DNA from: JAUWVG01 sp964633715
GTDB lineage: Bacteria > Acidobacteriota > Aminicenantia > Aminicenantales > Aminicenantaceae
Assembly (NCBI GenBank): GCA_964633715.1
Contig: CAZWHQ010000043.1
Location: 1 to 37,423 of the forward strand
Length of the DNA: 37,423 nt
Direction: 5' to 3'
Below the pieces are notes generated by a model. That model was given only the letters and a program-made list of their open reading frames with translations, did no database searches and was not told the origin of the DNA. Position numbers and translations under genes: made by a program. Positions 8,483-17,090 of the stretch are shown in pieces. Within the stretch, counting starts at the first letter, position 1; each line of letters begins with the position of its first letter.

Positions 8483-9100
8483 TTAAATATATAAAAAATT
8501 GTCTATGTAATTCAATACGATTGAGGCAATCTGATCGCTTATCTTGTCCGGAGTATTATCGCTGTTTATGTGAAAAATATTTTCTCCCTGAAAACTCGTA
8601 AAGATTTTTCTGACTTCAATAAGAAAATCATGTCTTTCAAAGAGCAAATCCTTATCTTTTCTATCTTGGATTCGGTTGAGTCCCCTTTCCGCATCAACAT
8701 CCAGGATGAAGACCAGGTCAGGGCGAACGGCAAATTGTTCATTCAAGCCGCGTATTCTTTCCACATCAATCCCTTTGGCGCCTTGATAAGCCATCGTCGA
8801 AAAATAATACCTGTCTAGGAGGACAATCTTATTTTTTGTTAGAGCAGGCCTCAGGTTTTTCTGGACGTTATCCCTCCGGTCTTTCACAAAAAGCGCCAGC
8901 TCCTCTTCAGGAGAAAGAGAATCAGAAAAAGCTGCTTTTTCCTTTATCTTTTTCCCCCATGGACTTTGGGAAGGTTCCTGGAAAGTGACAACATCCAGAC
9001 CTTTGTTTTCGAGAATTTTCTTGAGAATTTGAATCTGGGTCGATTTTCCCGATCCATCAATACCTTCAAAAACGATAAGAATACCTTTTTTCACTTCCAT
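8483..9100 (-). CDS. tmk: Thymidylate kinase
   Basis: A 205-residue dTMP kinase, the usual length. It has the P-loop 'FEGIDGSGKST' at about residues 11-21, the 'EPSQSPWG' nucleoside-side loop and 'DRYYFSTMAYQGAKG', the DR(Y) motif that binds dTMP. It phosphorylates dTMP to dTDP in DNA precursor synthesis. An alternative GTG start two codons downstream would give 'MKKGILIVFEG', but the ATG is kept. The gene is first in a two-gene transcript with the class A PBP, and a good promoter lies at 9135-9163. It is divergent from htrA. Confidence 0.95.
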   Translation of the reverse strand: MEVKKGILIVFEGIDGSGKSTQIQILKKILENKGLDVVTFQEPSQSPWGKKIKEKAAFSDSLSPEEELALFVKDRRDNVQKNLRPALTKNKIVLLDRYYFSTMAYQGAKGIDVERIRGLNEQFAVRPDLVFILDVDAERGLNRIQDRKDKDLLFERHDFLIEVRKIFTSFQGENIFHINSDNTPDKISDQIASIVLNYIDNFLYI

Positions 9101-9134
9101 ATTTTTAAACCTAGCTAACTATCTCAAAATATTG

Positions 9135-9163
9135 ATTATATGCCACTCTGCTTAATCAAGCAA
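9135..9163 (-). promoter_or_regulatory. Sigma-70-type promoter for tmk-PBP
   Basis: On the minus strand, TTGCTT (9163-9158) and a perfect TATAAT (9140-9135) are separated by 17 nt. The predicted start of transcription is about 28 nt upstream of the tmk ATG. It is part of a divergent promoter region shared with htrA. Confidence 0.55.
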
Positions 9164-9208
9164 GATGCAACTTTTTTTTGTCAAACGAGTTATAAATATG
9201 TTGGAAAC

Positions 9209-9237
9209 TTGAAAAAATAGCATCGATATGCTATTTA
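9209..9237 (+). promoter_or_regulatory. Promoter with an internal inverted repeat, for htrA-dapF
   Basis: TTGAAA (9209-9214) and TATTTA (9232-9237) are 17 nt apart. The spacer and -10 region hold a perfect 7-bp inverted repeat, ATAGCAT (9217-9223) and ATGCTAT (9228-9234), separated by CGAT. The repeat sits where a repressor or activator could act, which would fit a stress-regulated protease. The regulator is unknown. Confidence 0.4.
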
Positions 9238-9264
9238 TATTAAACACACAAAGAGGATAGAAAA

Positions 9265-10770
9265 ATGAAAAAGACTTTACTTATTGCTGGAATTAGCTTT
9301 ATCGCGGGACTGTTCCTTGCAGGCCTTATTTTTGTCTATTTTCCTGAAAAAAGCGTACAAACCTCAAATTGGGAAGAACCTTCCTCAGCTTTATCATCAA
9401 ATCTTTATGCCGCCCCTTCGTTACAAGCTCAGGCAGGATTAAATTTTGCGACTATCGCCGAAAGAATCGGCCCTGCTGTAGTCAGGATCGAAGCTGATAA
9501 AGTCATAAAAAGACAAATTAGAGGAAGTTTCCAAGATTCCCCTTTCGATGATTTTTGGGATAGATTCTTCGGAATCCCCCGAGACCGACAGCAGGAATAC
9601 AGATCCCAAGTCGGAGGAACAGGTTTTTTTATCAGTGAGGACGGATACATTTTAACCAATAATCACATTGTAGAAGATGCCGTAAAGATTAAAGTGACTT
9701 CACTACAGGGAGACGAATATACTGCAGAACTCATCGGCACTGACTCAAAAACAGATATCGCCCTATTAAAAATTAAAGGAAGTAATTTTCCTTTTGCCAG
9801 CTTGGGAAATTCTGAACAGCTCAAGGTTGGTGAGTGGGTTTTAGCCATCGGAAATCCCCTTGGATTCGCTCATACCGTAACTGCAGGCATCGTGAGCGCC
9901 AAAGGACGCCAGCTATCACAAGATCCAGACCTTCCCTATCAGGATTTCATTCAGACCGATGCCGCCATAAACAGGGGGAACAGCGGAGGCCCGCTAGTCA
10001 ATATGAATGGGGAAGTTGTCGGCATTACAAGCATGATTTACACGCCAACTGGAGGCAACATCGGCATCGGCTTTGCCATCCCCTCTGATCTCACAAAACA
10101 AATCGTCACACAGCTCAAAGAAAACGGCAAAGTTGTTCGAGGATATTTGGGAATCTATTTGCGTACGTATGATATTGACGATGAACTCAAAGAAGTCCTT
10201 AACCTTAAATCGAAAAAGGGTGCCGTGATCCAGACAGTCGAACCCGGAGCCCCGGCCGACAAAGCGGGCCTTAAGCGCTTGGATGTTGTCATAGAAATCA
10301 ACGGGAAAACCGTAGAAAATAACAACGATCTCTTGTTTAAAATCGCAGAAATACGGCCGGGAACAAAAGTCGATCTTGTAGTTATACGCGATGGAGAGGA
10401 ACGAAATTTTTCTGTTCGACTTGCGGAGCGCGCGGACGATAGGGCTCCTGAAACTGAAACATCCACAGATGAGGACTTTGGTTATTCTGTCGATGATTTG
10501 ACACCTTCGATTGCTGGACGATATGGATTTCAATCCCAGGAAGGCGTCTTTATTGCTTCTGTATCCCGCTACAGCGAGGCAGAAGAAGAAGGCCTCCAGC
10601 CTGGAGATATTATCCTTGAAGTGAATAGACAGCCTGTTAAAAATGTTCGAGATTTTCAGAAAATCATTAGAAAAATCGATAAAGGACGCGCCTATCTCCT
10701 TCTTATAAGTAGAGAACGGGGGCGAAGAGAACCGGCTGAATTCTATGTCACTTTACGGATCCCTGAATGA
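9265..10770 (+). CDS. Periplasmic HtrA/DegP-type serine protease, two PDZ domains
   Basis: A 501-residue envelope quality-control protease. Residues 5-25 form an uncleaved anchor or signal sequence. The trypsin-like domain has the triad His134 ('TNNHIVEDA'), Asp164 ('TDIALLKI') and Ser240 ('GNSGGPLV'). PDZ1 covers about 280-375 ('GYLGIYL', 'GAPADKAGLKRLDVV') and PDZ2 about 405-495 ('GLQPGDIILEVN'). Family members degrade or refold misfolded periplasmic proteins. A GAGGATAG stretch precedes the ATG. The 3' end overlaps the dapF start in an ATGA junction, so the two are translationally coupled. DegP, DegQ and DegS cannot be separated by eye, though two PDZ domains exclude DegS. Confidence 0.94.
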   Translation: MKKTLLIAGISFIAGLFLAGLIFVYFPEKSVQTSNWEEPSSALSSNLYAAPSLQAQAGLNFATIAERIGPAVVRIEADKVIKRQIRGSFQDSPFDDFWDRFFGIPRDRQQEYRSQVGGTGFFISEDGYILTNNHIVEDAVKIKVTSLQGDEYTAELIGTDSKTDIALLKIKGSNFPFASLGNSEQLKVGEWVLAIGNPLGFAHTVTAGIVSAKGRQLSQDPDLPYQDFIQTDAAINRGNSGGPLVNMNGEVVGITSMIYTPTGGNIGIGFAIPSDLTKQIVTQLKENGKVVRGYLGIYLRTYDIDDELKEVLNLKSKKGAVIQTVEPGAPADKAGLKRLDVVIEINGKTVENNNDLLFKIAEIRPGTKVDLVVIRDGEERNFSVRLAERADDRAPETETSTDEDFGYSVDDLTPSIAGRYGFQSQEGVFIASVSRYSEAEEEGLQPGDIILEVNRQPVKNVRDFQKIIRKIDKGRAYLLLISRERGRREPAEFYVTLRIPE

Positions 10771-11618
10771 AATTTACTAAATTCCACTCCTTAGGCAACG
10801 ATTTTCTTATTATCGATGAACAGAAAATACCGGGTACTTTTGAGATTGGCAGTCTTGCACGAAAAATCTGTGACCGTCACACTGGTGTAGGTGCTGATGG
10901 CCTTCTCGCTATCTCTGTCAAAAATAAAGACAACGGTTTGGCCAACTTTAGAATTTTCAACGCTGATGGAACAGAACCGGAATTATCTGGAAACGGCTTA
11001 AGATGCGCCGCCGCCTATCTCTATCATTACAATAAAATCAACTCCTCTAAAGTTATGTTCCACACGATCGTCGGAGATAGGGAATGCGAACTTATCGAGA
11101 AGGGAGACAAACAGTTCAAAATCAAGATCGAGATGGGTGTTCCTCGTTTAGGATCTCAAGATATCCCATTTTATGACGGATCTGTCCATGAAAAAATTAT
11201 CGACTACCCTCTTTCCATAAATAAAAAAGTCTACCCAGTGACCGTCGTATCCCTTGGAAATCCGCACTGCGCCATTTTTATCGACCGATTTCCGGCACGA
11301 ATCGAATGGCATCAGATAGGCAGAGAAATTGAGCTGCACCCTTTTTTCCTCAAAAGAACAAATGTCGAATTTATTCGAATCTTAAACAGGAATGAAATAG
11401 AAGTGCTCTTTTGGGAAAGAGGAGTAGGTGAAACACTGTCTTCCGGCAGCGGTTCCTGTGCAGCGGCTGTTGCGGCCATTCTCAAGGACCTTACAGACAA
11501 AAAAGTGACGGTGAGAACGTCCATGGGCAGTGTCATCGTCGAATGGGACAAAGAAATAATCTACCAGGCAGGACCTTCAGAGATCGTTTTTGAAGGAAAT
11601 TATCTACCCACGTCCTAG
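10767..11618 (+). CDS. dapF: Diaminopimelate epimerase
   Basis: A 283-residue enzyme converting LL-DAP to meso-DAP for lysine and peptidoglycan synthesis. The two catalytic cysteines are present: Cys80 in 'SGNGLRCAAAYL' and Cys231 in 'SSGSGSCAAAVAA'. The N-terminal 'MKFTKFHSLGNDFLIID' and 'GVGADGL' are family signatures. The second active-site loop reads SSGSGSCA rather than the common ACGSGACA, a minor variation. The start ATG overlaps the htrA stop by 4 nt. The stop is 10 nt from the end of the convergent FadL-family gene, leaving no room for separate terminators. Confidence 0.96.
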   Translation: MKFTKFHSLGNDFLIIDEQKIPGTFEIGSLARKICDRHTGVGADGLLAISVKNKDNGLANFRIFNADGTEPELSGNGLRCAAAYLYHYNKINSSKVMFHTIVGDRECELIEKGDKQFKIKIEMGVPRLGSQDIPFYDGSVHEKIIDYPLSINKKVYPVTVVSLGNPHCAIFIDRFPARIEWHQIGREIELHPFFLKRTNVEFIRILNRNEIEVLFWERGVGETLSSGSGSCAAAVAAILKDLTDKKVTVRTSMGSVIVEWDKEIIYQAGPSEIVFEGNYLPTS

Positions 11619-11628
11619 ACTCTCTAAC

Positions 11629-12837
11629 TCAGTACGAAAAGGTGATGCCAATTCCCAATATCATTGTATTGAGATTAAATTTTTCTGTAACAGGAAGACC
11701 GAGAACCGTCTCCACTTTTTCTCTTTCTTTGCCCATTGCATTGACATAGACAAAGTCAATCTGGATCCGACCTGCCCTGTAACCAATTCCACCAAGAAGA
11801 GTGATCTTATCAACATCGATGTTCGCAAAGTCCAGTGTTTCCTCCGGTGTCGCCCAACGGTCCATCGCTATTCCCCCACGAAGTGCAAAAACCGGTGTAA
11901 CCCAGTATTCAGCACCCACGCTCCAGAGAATGATATTTTTAAAGTTCATGGGCTCTATTGTTTTTTCGTCACCCACAAGTGGAATATTTTTTAAGGTTTT
12001 TTCAATATTATCCAGAGCAGACCACATGGTGTACTGGATACTTGAGGACAGGAGAAACTTCTCAGACATCTTATAGGATATACCCAAGCTAAAATCCCAG
12101 GGAAGGTTGAACTGAGTTTCTGATGACAGATTGGCCTCGAACGATCCCAGAACAGGGACTTCAATTGGAACTGTCGTCTTCCCCGACAATTTCATTTTTG
12201 CCGGACCTCTAACACCCAGACCAATTCTCAATCTTTCTGACGGTTTCAACATCAAACCGAATCCCACAGAAAAAGCCGATCCCTTCTCTTCTGTTTTGAC
12301 AGTGCCAATATTGTCTAAAGCTCGTGTATCTTCAATGATGCCACGATAGATATTGAGAGTAAAACCAAGGGAAATTTTTTCACTGATCTGATAAGCCAGA
12401 GTTGGAGTTAAGGAGAGGATCCCCATATAAGATTTCAACTGCAGTCCCAAATTGCTGTTATTCCACTCGACTCCTCCACCTGCATAGGGAACATACGCTC
12501 CAAAACCAAGCGTTAATCTTTCGCTGGCTTTAAACGTGAAAAAGATCTGGGGGAGAGAAAAATTGGATTTACTCTGTAAATTGTATCCCAGTGAATCTGA
12601 ATATTCGTGTGTCGGCCAGATGTTGAATCCATTGATGGAGACAGCCAAATTTTTTGACTGGAAGGCCAAACCTGCTGGATTATAAAAGATGGCGCTGCTA
12701 TCATCGGCAATTCCAGCAAATGCTCCACCAATAGCAATGGCACGACAACCAATAAGGGTGTTATTCCATCCTCCTCCCCAAAGTCCAGAGGCAGTCAAAG
12801 TCAAACACGTAAGAATGATAAAGAATTTTTTCATCAT
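11629..12837 (-). CDS. FadL/OMPP1/TodX-family outer-membrane transporter
   Basis: A 402-residue outer-membrane protein with a Sec signal peptide (residues 1-20). The N-terminal hatch motif 'IGGAFAGIADDSSAIFYNPAGLA' region (residues about 36-58, quoted in part: DDSSAIFYNPAGLA) is diagnostic of FadL-type channels. The rest alternates short amphipathic strands and ends in Phe-Ser-Tyr, as expected for barrel insertion. FadL homologues pass long-chain fatty acids or other hydrophobic compounds across the outer membrane. AAGGAG lies just upstream of the ATG. The gene starts 53 nt after the end of lon on the same strand, so it may be co-transcribed or have its own start site. Confidence 0.9.
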   Translation of the reverse strand: MMKKFFIILTCLTLTASGLWGGGWNNTLIGCRAIAIGGAFAGIADDSSAIFYNPAGLAFQSKNLAVSINGFNIWPTHEYSDSLGYNLQSKSNFSLPQIFFTFKASERLTLGFGAYVPYAGGGVEWNNSNLGLQLKSYMGILSLTPTLAYQISEKISLGFTLNIYRGIIEDTRALDNIGTVKTEEKGSAFSVGFGLMLKPSERLRIGLGVRGPAKMKLSGKTTVPIEVPVLGSFEANLSSETQFNLPWDFSLGISYKMSEKFLLSSSIQYTMWSALDNIEKTLKNIPLVGDEKTIEPMNFKNIILWSVGAEYWVTPVFALRGGIAMDRWATPEETLDFANIDVDKITLLGGIGYRAGRIQIDFVYVNAMGKEREKVETVLGLPVTEKFNLNTMILGIGITFSY

Positions 12838-12890
12838 CCCAATCTCCTTACCAAGAATGCCAAATGAATATCAAAAATCCCAGGAAGTTG

Positions 12891-15308
12891 TCAAGGTGTC
12901 TGTCTCTTCGTTTTGTTTGGCTGCAGGGGGCTAACAAGAGCATGTCTAAAAACTTCGTCAATCTTTTTCACAAAAATAAATTCGATATCCTTAATAACCT
13001 TTTTGGGAATATCGATCAGATCTTTTTTACTAGCAAGCGGGAGAATAACCGTATGAACACCTGCACGTTGGGCCGCAAGAACTTTTTCTTTAATTCCTCC
13101 AACAGGAAGAACGTTTCCTCTCAGTGTTATCTCTCCTGTCATGGCCACATCCCATTTAATCATCCTGTTTGTACAAATCGAGAGAAGAGCCGTAGCCATA
13201 GTCACACCGGCAGATGGACCATCTTTTGGTATAGCTCCTTCAGGAATGTGAATATGAAAGTCATGTTTCGAAAATATTTGTGAATCTATCCCATATTCCT
13301 TGGCATTGGACCTTGCATAGCTCAGCGCCGCCTTGGCTGATTCTTTCATCACATCGCCTAAAGATCCTGTCAGCGTCAAATTCCCCTTTCCTTTCATCAT
13401 CGTCGCCTCGACAAATAATATCTCTCCTCCTGCTGCCGTCCAAGCAACCCCTGTCGCGACTCCGACATGATCTGACTTCAAAAGCTGGTCACGGAAAATC
13501 TTGGCTGGCCCAAGATATTTTTCAACATTTTTATAGGTGATCCTTGATAAAGTTTCCCGTCCCTCAGCGACTTTTCTTGCCACCTTTCTGCAAATGGAGG
13601 CAATCTCTCTCTCTAAATTCCTCACTCCTGCCTCTCTTGTATAGAGCGAGATAATATGTTTGATAGCTCCTTTGGTAAAAGAAATCCTTTTCTCGTTAAG
13701 AGCATGTTCTTTTATCTGTTTAGGAACCAGGTGCCGCATCGCAATCTGCAGTTTTTCTTCCTCCGTGTATCCAGGAAGATGCAAAACTTCCATCCGGTCA
13801 CGAAATGCCGGCTGGATCGGATCCAGAAGGTTGGCCGTAGTAATGAACATGACATTGGACAGATCATAGGGAACACCTAGATAGTGATCCCGGAACGAAT
13901 TGTTTTGTTCAGGGTCAAGCACTTCTAGCAGCGCCGATGAAGGATCACCTCGAAAATCAGCACCAATCTTATCCACTTCATCCATCATAAAAACAGGATT
14001 GTTCGAACCTCCACGCCGAATCCCCTGGATTATTCTTCCTGGCAGCGCTCCGACATAGGTCCTTCTGTGTCCTCGAATTTCGGCCTCATCTCTAATCCCA
14101 CCAAGTGATATTCGCATAAATTCTCTCCCGAGGGCTCGGGCGATAGAGCGGCCTAACGAAGTTTTCCCAACTCCAGGAGGGCCAACAAAACAGAGGATGG
14201 GGCCTTTGATTGTTTTTGAAAGCTTCCGGACTCCGAGGTATTCCAGTATCCGTTCTTTAACCTTGTCTAGACCATAATGATCTTCATCTAAAATGGCTTT
14301 TGCCTTGCGAAGATCGAGATTATCTTTTGTGCTTTTATTCCATGGCAGAGAAAACATCCAGTCAAGATAGTTCCTGACAACTGCTGTTTCCGCTGATTCG
14401 GGGTGCATTTGGCCAAGGCGGTTGATCTGTTTTTCGATCTCCTCTCTCACTTCTTTCGCTACTTTGAGTTTTTTGAGTTTTTCCTGGTAATTTTTCAGCT
14501 CTTCTTGAATTTCAGTGCCTTCTCCCAGCTCTTTCTGGATAGCCTTTAGCTGCTGTCTCAGGAAATACTGTTTTTGGAGCTTATCCATCTCTCCTTTGGC
14601 TTCAGTGCTGATCTTTGACTGGACATCTAAGAGTTGGAGTTCTTTTGTTAACTTTTCATAGACCTTCTTCAGACGATGGAAAGGCTCAACAATTTCAATA
14701 AGTTCCTGGGCTTCTTCAATTTTCAGGTCTAAAGTCGCCGCAGAAAGATCGGCCAGTCGACCTGGTTCATCCACATTGGCGGCAATGATCATTATCTCAG
14801 GAGGAATATTTTTTCCCAGGGTGGATGCCTCATCGAGGCCATCACGGACATTCCGGATCATGGCTTCAACCTCGATAGGTTCCTTTTCAACTTCTGCTTC
14901 ACGGATCACCTTAATTTTTGCGGAATAATAGGGCTTGTCCTCATCCAATTCTCTCACTTCAGCTCGAACAAGACCCTGTGCCAAAATTCTCACTCGTCCA
15001 TCGGGAAGCTTGAGCATTCTCATAACCAGTGCGACCGTTCCCATCTGGTACACATCCTCGCTCTTGGGCTCTTCGATTTCCATGTTTTTCTGTGTCAGGA
15101 GAAGAATCATACGGTGAGTCGAAAGGGCATGATCGATGGCATTTTTTGATTTTTCTCTTCCGACAAACAACGGCACCACCATATAAGGAAACACAACAAT
15201 ATCCCTGAGCATGAGAACAGGCAGTTCTTTGGGGATGTTCAGTTTCTGGCCTTGATCTTCTATGACATCTTCAAATTCTTCGACGACATCATCCTCTCTT
15301 TTTGCCAT
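12891..15308 (-). CDS. lon: ATP-dependent protease Lon (LonA type)
   Basis: An 805-residue cytosolic AAA+ protease. It has an N-terminal LAN domain (about 28-220, 'LPVLMLRDIVVFPYM'), a coiled-coil (about 215-300), an AAA+ module with Walker A GPPGVGKT at 376-383 and Walker B 'VFMMDEVDKIG'. The C-terminal protease domain has the catalytic Ser699 ('PKDGPSAG') and Lys742 ('GGIKEK'). It degrades damaged and regulatory proteins. The start codon directly abuts the hsp20 stop (15309), so the two heat-shock-type proteins are translationally linked. Length and all key motifs match the family. Confidence 0.97.
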   Translation of the reverse strand: MAKREDDVVEEFEDVIEDQGQKLNIPKELPVLMLRDIVVFPYMVVPLFVGREKSKNAIDHALSTHRMILLLTQKNMEIEEPKSEDVYQMGTVALVMRMLKLPDGRVRILAQGLVRAEVRELDEDKPYYSAKIKVIREAEVEKEPIEVEAMIRNVRDGLDEASTLGKNIPPEIMIIAANVDEPGRLADLSAATLDLKIEEAQELIEIVEPFHRLKKVYEKLTKELQLLDVQSKISTEAKGEMDKLQKQYFLRQQLKAIQKELGEGTEIQEELKNYQEKLKKLKVAKEVREEIEKQINRLGQMHPESAETAVVRNYLDWMFSLPWNKSTKDNLDLRKAKAILDEDHYGLDKVKERILEYLGVRKLSKTIKGPILCFVGPPGVGKTSLGRSIARALGREFMRISLGGIRDEAEIRGHRRTYVGALPGRIIQGIRRGGSNNPVFMMDEVDKIGADFRGDPSSALLEVLDPEQNNSFRDHYLGVPYDLSNVMFITTANLLDPIQPAFRDRMEVLHLPGYTEEEKLQIAMRHLVPKQIKEHALNEKRISFTKGAIKHIISLYTREAGVRNLEREIASICRKVARKVAEGRETLSRITYKNVEKYLGPAKIFRDQLLKSDHVGVATGVAWTAAGGEILFVEATMMKGKGNLTLTGSLGDVMKESAKAALSYARSNAKEYGIDSQIFSKHDFHIHIPEGAIPKDGPSAGVTMATALLSICTNRMIKWDVAMTGEITLRGNVLPVGGIKEKVLAAQRAGVHTVILPLASKKDLIDIPKKVIKDIEFIFVKKIDEVFRHALVSPLQPNKTKRQTP

Positions 15309-15773
15309 TTATTCCTCCGTAGGATCCTCTTTTTTTTCTATTTCCAGGACAACTTCCTTCTCTCTTTTTGTCCGGTATTTTCTCAAGGTAATAGTGAGTA
15401 CGCCATTTTCAAGAACGGCTTTTGCCTTTTCGGACTCGACAGCACTCGGTAAAAAAATGAATCGGCGAAAAGGCCCAGACTCTCTTTCAAGACGCAAGAA
15501 CTTAAATGGAGAATCAGGAAGATTTTCCTTCTTGACCCCCCTAATTTCGATACGGCTGTTGTAGAGAAAAATGCTTATTCCATTCTGATCTACACCGGGA
15601 AGCTCCACCTCAACAATAAGATCTTCTCCTCTCTCAGAGATATCCACACAAGGCACCCAACTTTCATCAAGCCCAAGCAGCTCTTTTTTCTCGACAAAAA
15701 CCTCTCCAGCGATTCTGTTGATTTCCGCTTCAATCTTGACGAAACGAGATACAGGCTTGATTTTCTTAACCAT
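15309..15773 (-). CDS. Small heat shock protein, Hsp20/alpha-crystallin family
   Basis: A 154-residue ATP-independent holdase. The alpha-crystallin domain lies at about 40-135, with 'VPCVDISERGEDLIVEVELPG', given here in parts as 'PCVDISE' and 'VEVELPGV'. The C-terminal 'GVLTITLRK' strand is typical. The acidic, lysine-rich tail lacks a clear I-x-I/V motif, so oligomer behaviour may differ. The stop codon abuts the lon start, and nrdR ends 53 nt upstream. No obvious Shine-Dalgarno precedes the ATG. The pairing with lon suggests joint induction under protein-folding stress. Confidence 0.93.
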   Translation of the reverse strand: MVKKIKPVSRFVKIEAEINRIAGEVFVEKKELLGLDESWVPCVDISERGEDLIVEVELPGVDQNGISIFLYNSRIEIRGVKKENLPDSPFKFLRLERESGPFRRFIFLPSAVESEKAKAVLENGVLTITLRKYRTKREKEVVLEIEKKEDPTEE

Positions 15774-15826
15774 GATAATTTAAGATATATATTCAGACAT
15801 AAAGATTTGATTTTTTTGTTTCTGCC

Positions 15827-16273
15827 TTACAAAAGCTTATCCAACACCTTCTTGAATTCTTTGACATCTTTAAATTCTCTATAGACAGAAGCAAACCTGA
15901 CATAGGCCACTTTGTCGAGAGATTTCAATTTGTCCATGACATACTTTCCGATCTCTGCAGTACCGATTTCCTTCTCTGGACGTTCCTGCAGTATATTCTC
16001 GACTTCTTCAACAATCCCTTCTAACTCTGATAAAGGGACAGGTCTTTTCTCACACGCTTTTAAAATTCCCCGAAGAAGATTTTCAGAACTGAAACGTTGT
16101 CTTCTGCCATCTTTTTTGACCACCATATAGGGAATTTCCTCAATTTTTTCATAAGTAGTGAATCTTCTCTTACAGGAGAGACACTCACGCCGTCTTCGAA
16201 TGGCGAAGCCATTCTTGCTATCTCGAGAATCGATGACTTTACTTTCTTGATGATCACAATATGGACATATCAT
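15827..16273 (-). CDS. nrdR: Transcriptional repressor NrdR
   Basis: A repressor of ribonucleotide reductase genes, 148 residues from the chosen start. It has an N-terminal zinc ribbon with four cysteines ('CPYCDHQESKV' and 'CLSCKRRFTTYEKIE') and an ATP-cone domain at about 49-139 ('VVKKDGRRQRFS', 'VAYVRFASVYREF'). A TTG start at 16291 is open in frame. I prefer ATG 16273 because family members begin with the zinc ribbon, AAGGGA sits 6 nt upstream of it, and the predicted promoter would start transcription only a few bases before the TTG. No nrd gene or NrdR box was seen in this window. Confidence 0.95.
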   Translation of the reverse strand: MICPYCDHQESKVIDSRDSKNGFAIRRRRECLSCKRRFTTYEKIEEIPYMVVKKDGRRQRFSSENLLRGILKACEKRPVPLSELEGIVEEVENILQERPEKEIGTAEIGKYVMDKLKSLDKVAYVRFASVYREFKDVKEFKKVLDKLL

Positions 16274-16304
16274 TTTTTTTCCCTTTTCCAATTCTTAATT
16301 CCGA

Positions 16305-16333
16305 ATGGTAGCATCATCTCTAAAACAAGTCAA
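16305..16333 (-). promoter_or_regulatory. Promoter candidate for nrdR (minus strand)
   Basis: On the minus strand, TTGACT (16333-16328) and TACCAT (16310-16305) are separated by 17 nt. The predicted start near 16298 gives a 25-nt leader to the ATG at 16273. It could also serve hsp20 and lon. Confidence 0.4.
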
Positions 16334-16353
16334 TGTGACTCCATGTTTCCATG

Positions 16354-16382
16354 TTGAAATTCTTGGGGAAATCCATTATCAT
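16354..16382 (+). promoter_or_regulatory. Promoter for tRNA-Gln
   Basis: TTGAAA (16354-16359) and TATCAT (16377-16382) lie 17 nt apart. The predicted start is about 5 nt before the mature tRNA 5' end. Confidence 0.5.
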
Positions 16383-16393
16383 GTCGCTGTTGC

Positions 16394-16467
16394 TGGGAAG
16401 TCGTCCAATGGCAGGACACATGACTCTGGATCATGGAATCGGGGTTCGAATCCCTGCTTCCCAGCCA
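16394..16467 (+). tRNA. tRNA-Gln (anticodon CTG), CCA encoded
   Basis: A complete cloverleaf of 74 nt. The acceptor stem TGGGAAG (16394-16400) pairs with CTTCCCA (16457-16463), followed by discriminator G and encoded CCA (16465-16467). The D stem is GTCC/GGAC. The anticodon stem CATGA/TCATG encloses loop CTCTGGA with anticodon CTG at 16426-16428. The T stem is CGGGG/CCCTG with TTCGAAT. The first base pair is the weak U-A typical of tRNA-Gln. It reads CAG codons. It lies beside an accessory island; tRNA genes are common integration sites, but no tRNA 3'-end duplicate was found downstream. Confidence 0.95.
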
Positions 16468-16990
16468 CTCTTAAAAGTCTAATTTTTCCCATGTATTCTG
16501 AAATTTTTCCATTGTTTACCTTTCAATCCTAATACTGTAATTTCAGCGTATTTCAGTCGAATTTGTCACGTATTGTCACATGGGGATGTCTGGACCTAAA
16601 GCAACATGTCGATGCTCAGAAACAATTTTTACAATAGCAGCAGTAATAACTAATGCTGCTTCTATCAGACCAATAATCACTAAAACTGATATTTGTATGC
16701 CCCCTCAAATTGTGAGTAGTGAGCATGAATTTATTGCTAGGTGAGAAAGTTTTAGACGAACGCCGATTTTTTATGCAGTGCCTTCATTCCTTGATTATTC
16801 TACAGCTGGCAATGTAGAGATCTTCCCTCACCCCCGGCATGTAGAGGCTGATGCGGATGGCAGCCTGAGAGAGCTTTACCTCATGCTCATTGTCCCACCT
16901 GCTCCATGTCCAATAAGCGCTTTCGGCGGAGTCAAGGTTTTGCTGGATTGTGCCACGTTTTGAGCTTTTGACCAGGTCGGTTTAAATGTG
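16468..16990. other. Gene-poor stretch after tRNA-Gln
   Basis: No convincing gene is present. Two things are visible. On the minus strand at 16576-16680 there is a 34-codon GTG-initiated reading frame with a hydrophobic helix ('LIEAALVITAAIVKIV'), without an RBS. At 16790-16985 a more GC-rich patch is open in two opposing frames for about 60 codons but resembles no family I know. This looks like decayed or foreign DNA at the left side of the island. Confidence 0.4.
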
Positions 16991-17090
16991 ATAATTTTAT
17001 CCCAGCATGCTTACTGGTGGGAATTGAGGAAAATTGTCGGGGATTTGTCGCTAGCAAAAAAAGGAATTTCCTATAAATAAAACGAAAAAG
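16991..17090 (+). repeat. Direct repeat, left copy (~95 bp)
   Basis: The segment from ATAATTTTATCCCAGCATGC to the GAAAAAG at 17084-17090 recurs at 18470-18566, offset about 1479 nt. The copies differ by only a few substitutions and short indels. Internal landmarks in both are CCCAGCATGCTTAC, GGGAATTGAGGAAAATTGTC and GGATTTGTCGCTAGC. Together they bracket the gene remnants and the YdeI-like gene. Confidence 0.9.

Noticed and set aside
11590..11994. 134-codon plus-strand frame beyond dapF
   Set aside because: It lies antisense to the well-supported FadL-family gene and has Cys-rich, non-protein-like composition.
16274..16291. TTG start for nrdR
   Set aside because: The family begins at the zinc ribbon, the ATG at 16273 has AAGGGA upstream, and the predicted promoter leaves almost no leader for the TTG.
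16778..16963. 61-codon plus-strand reading frame
   Set aside because: No RBS, no recognised family, and the opposite strand is equally open; composition suggests decayed foreign DNA.
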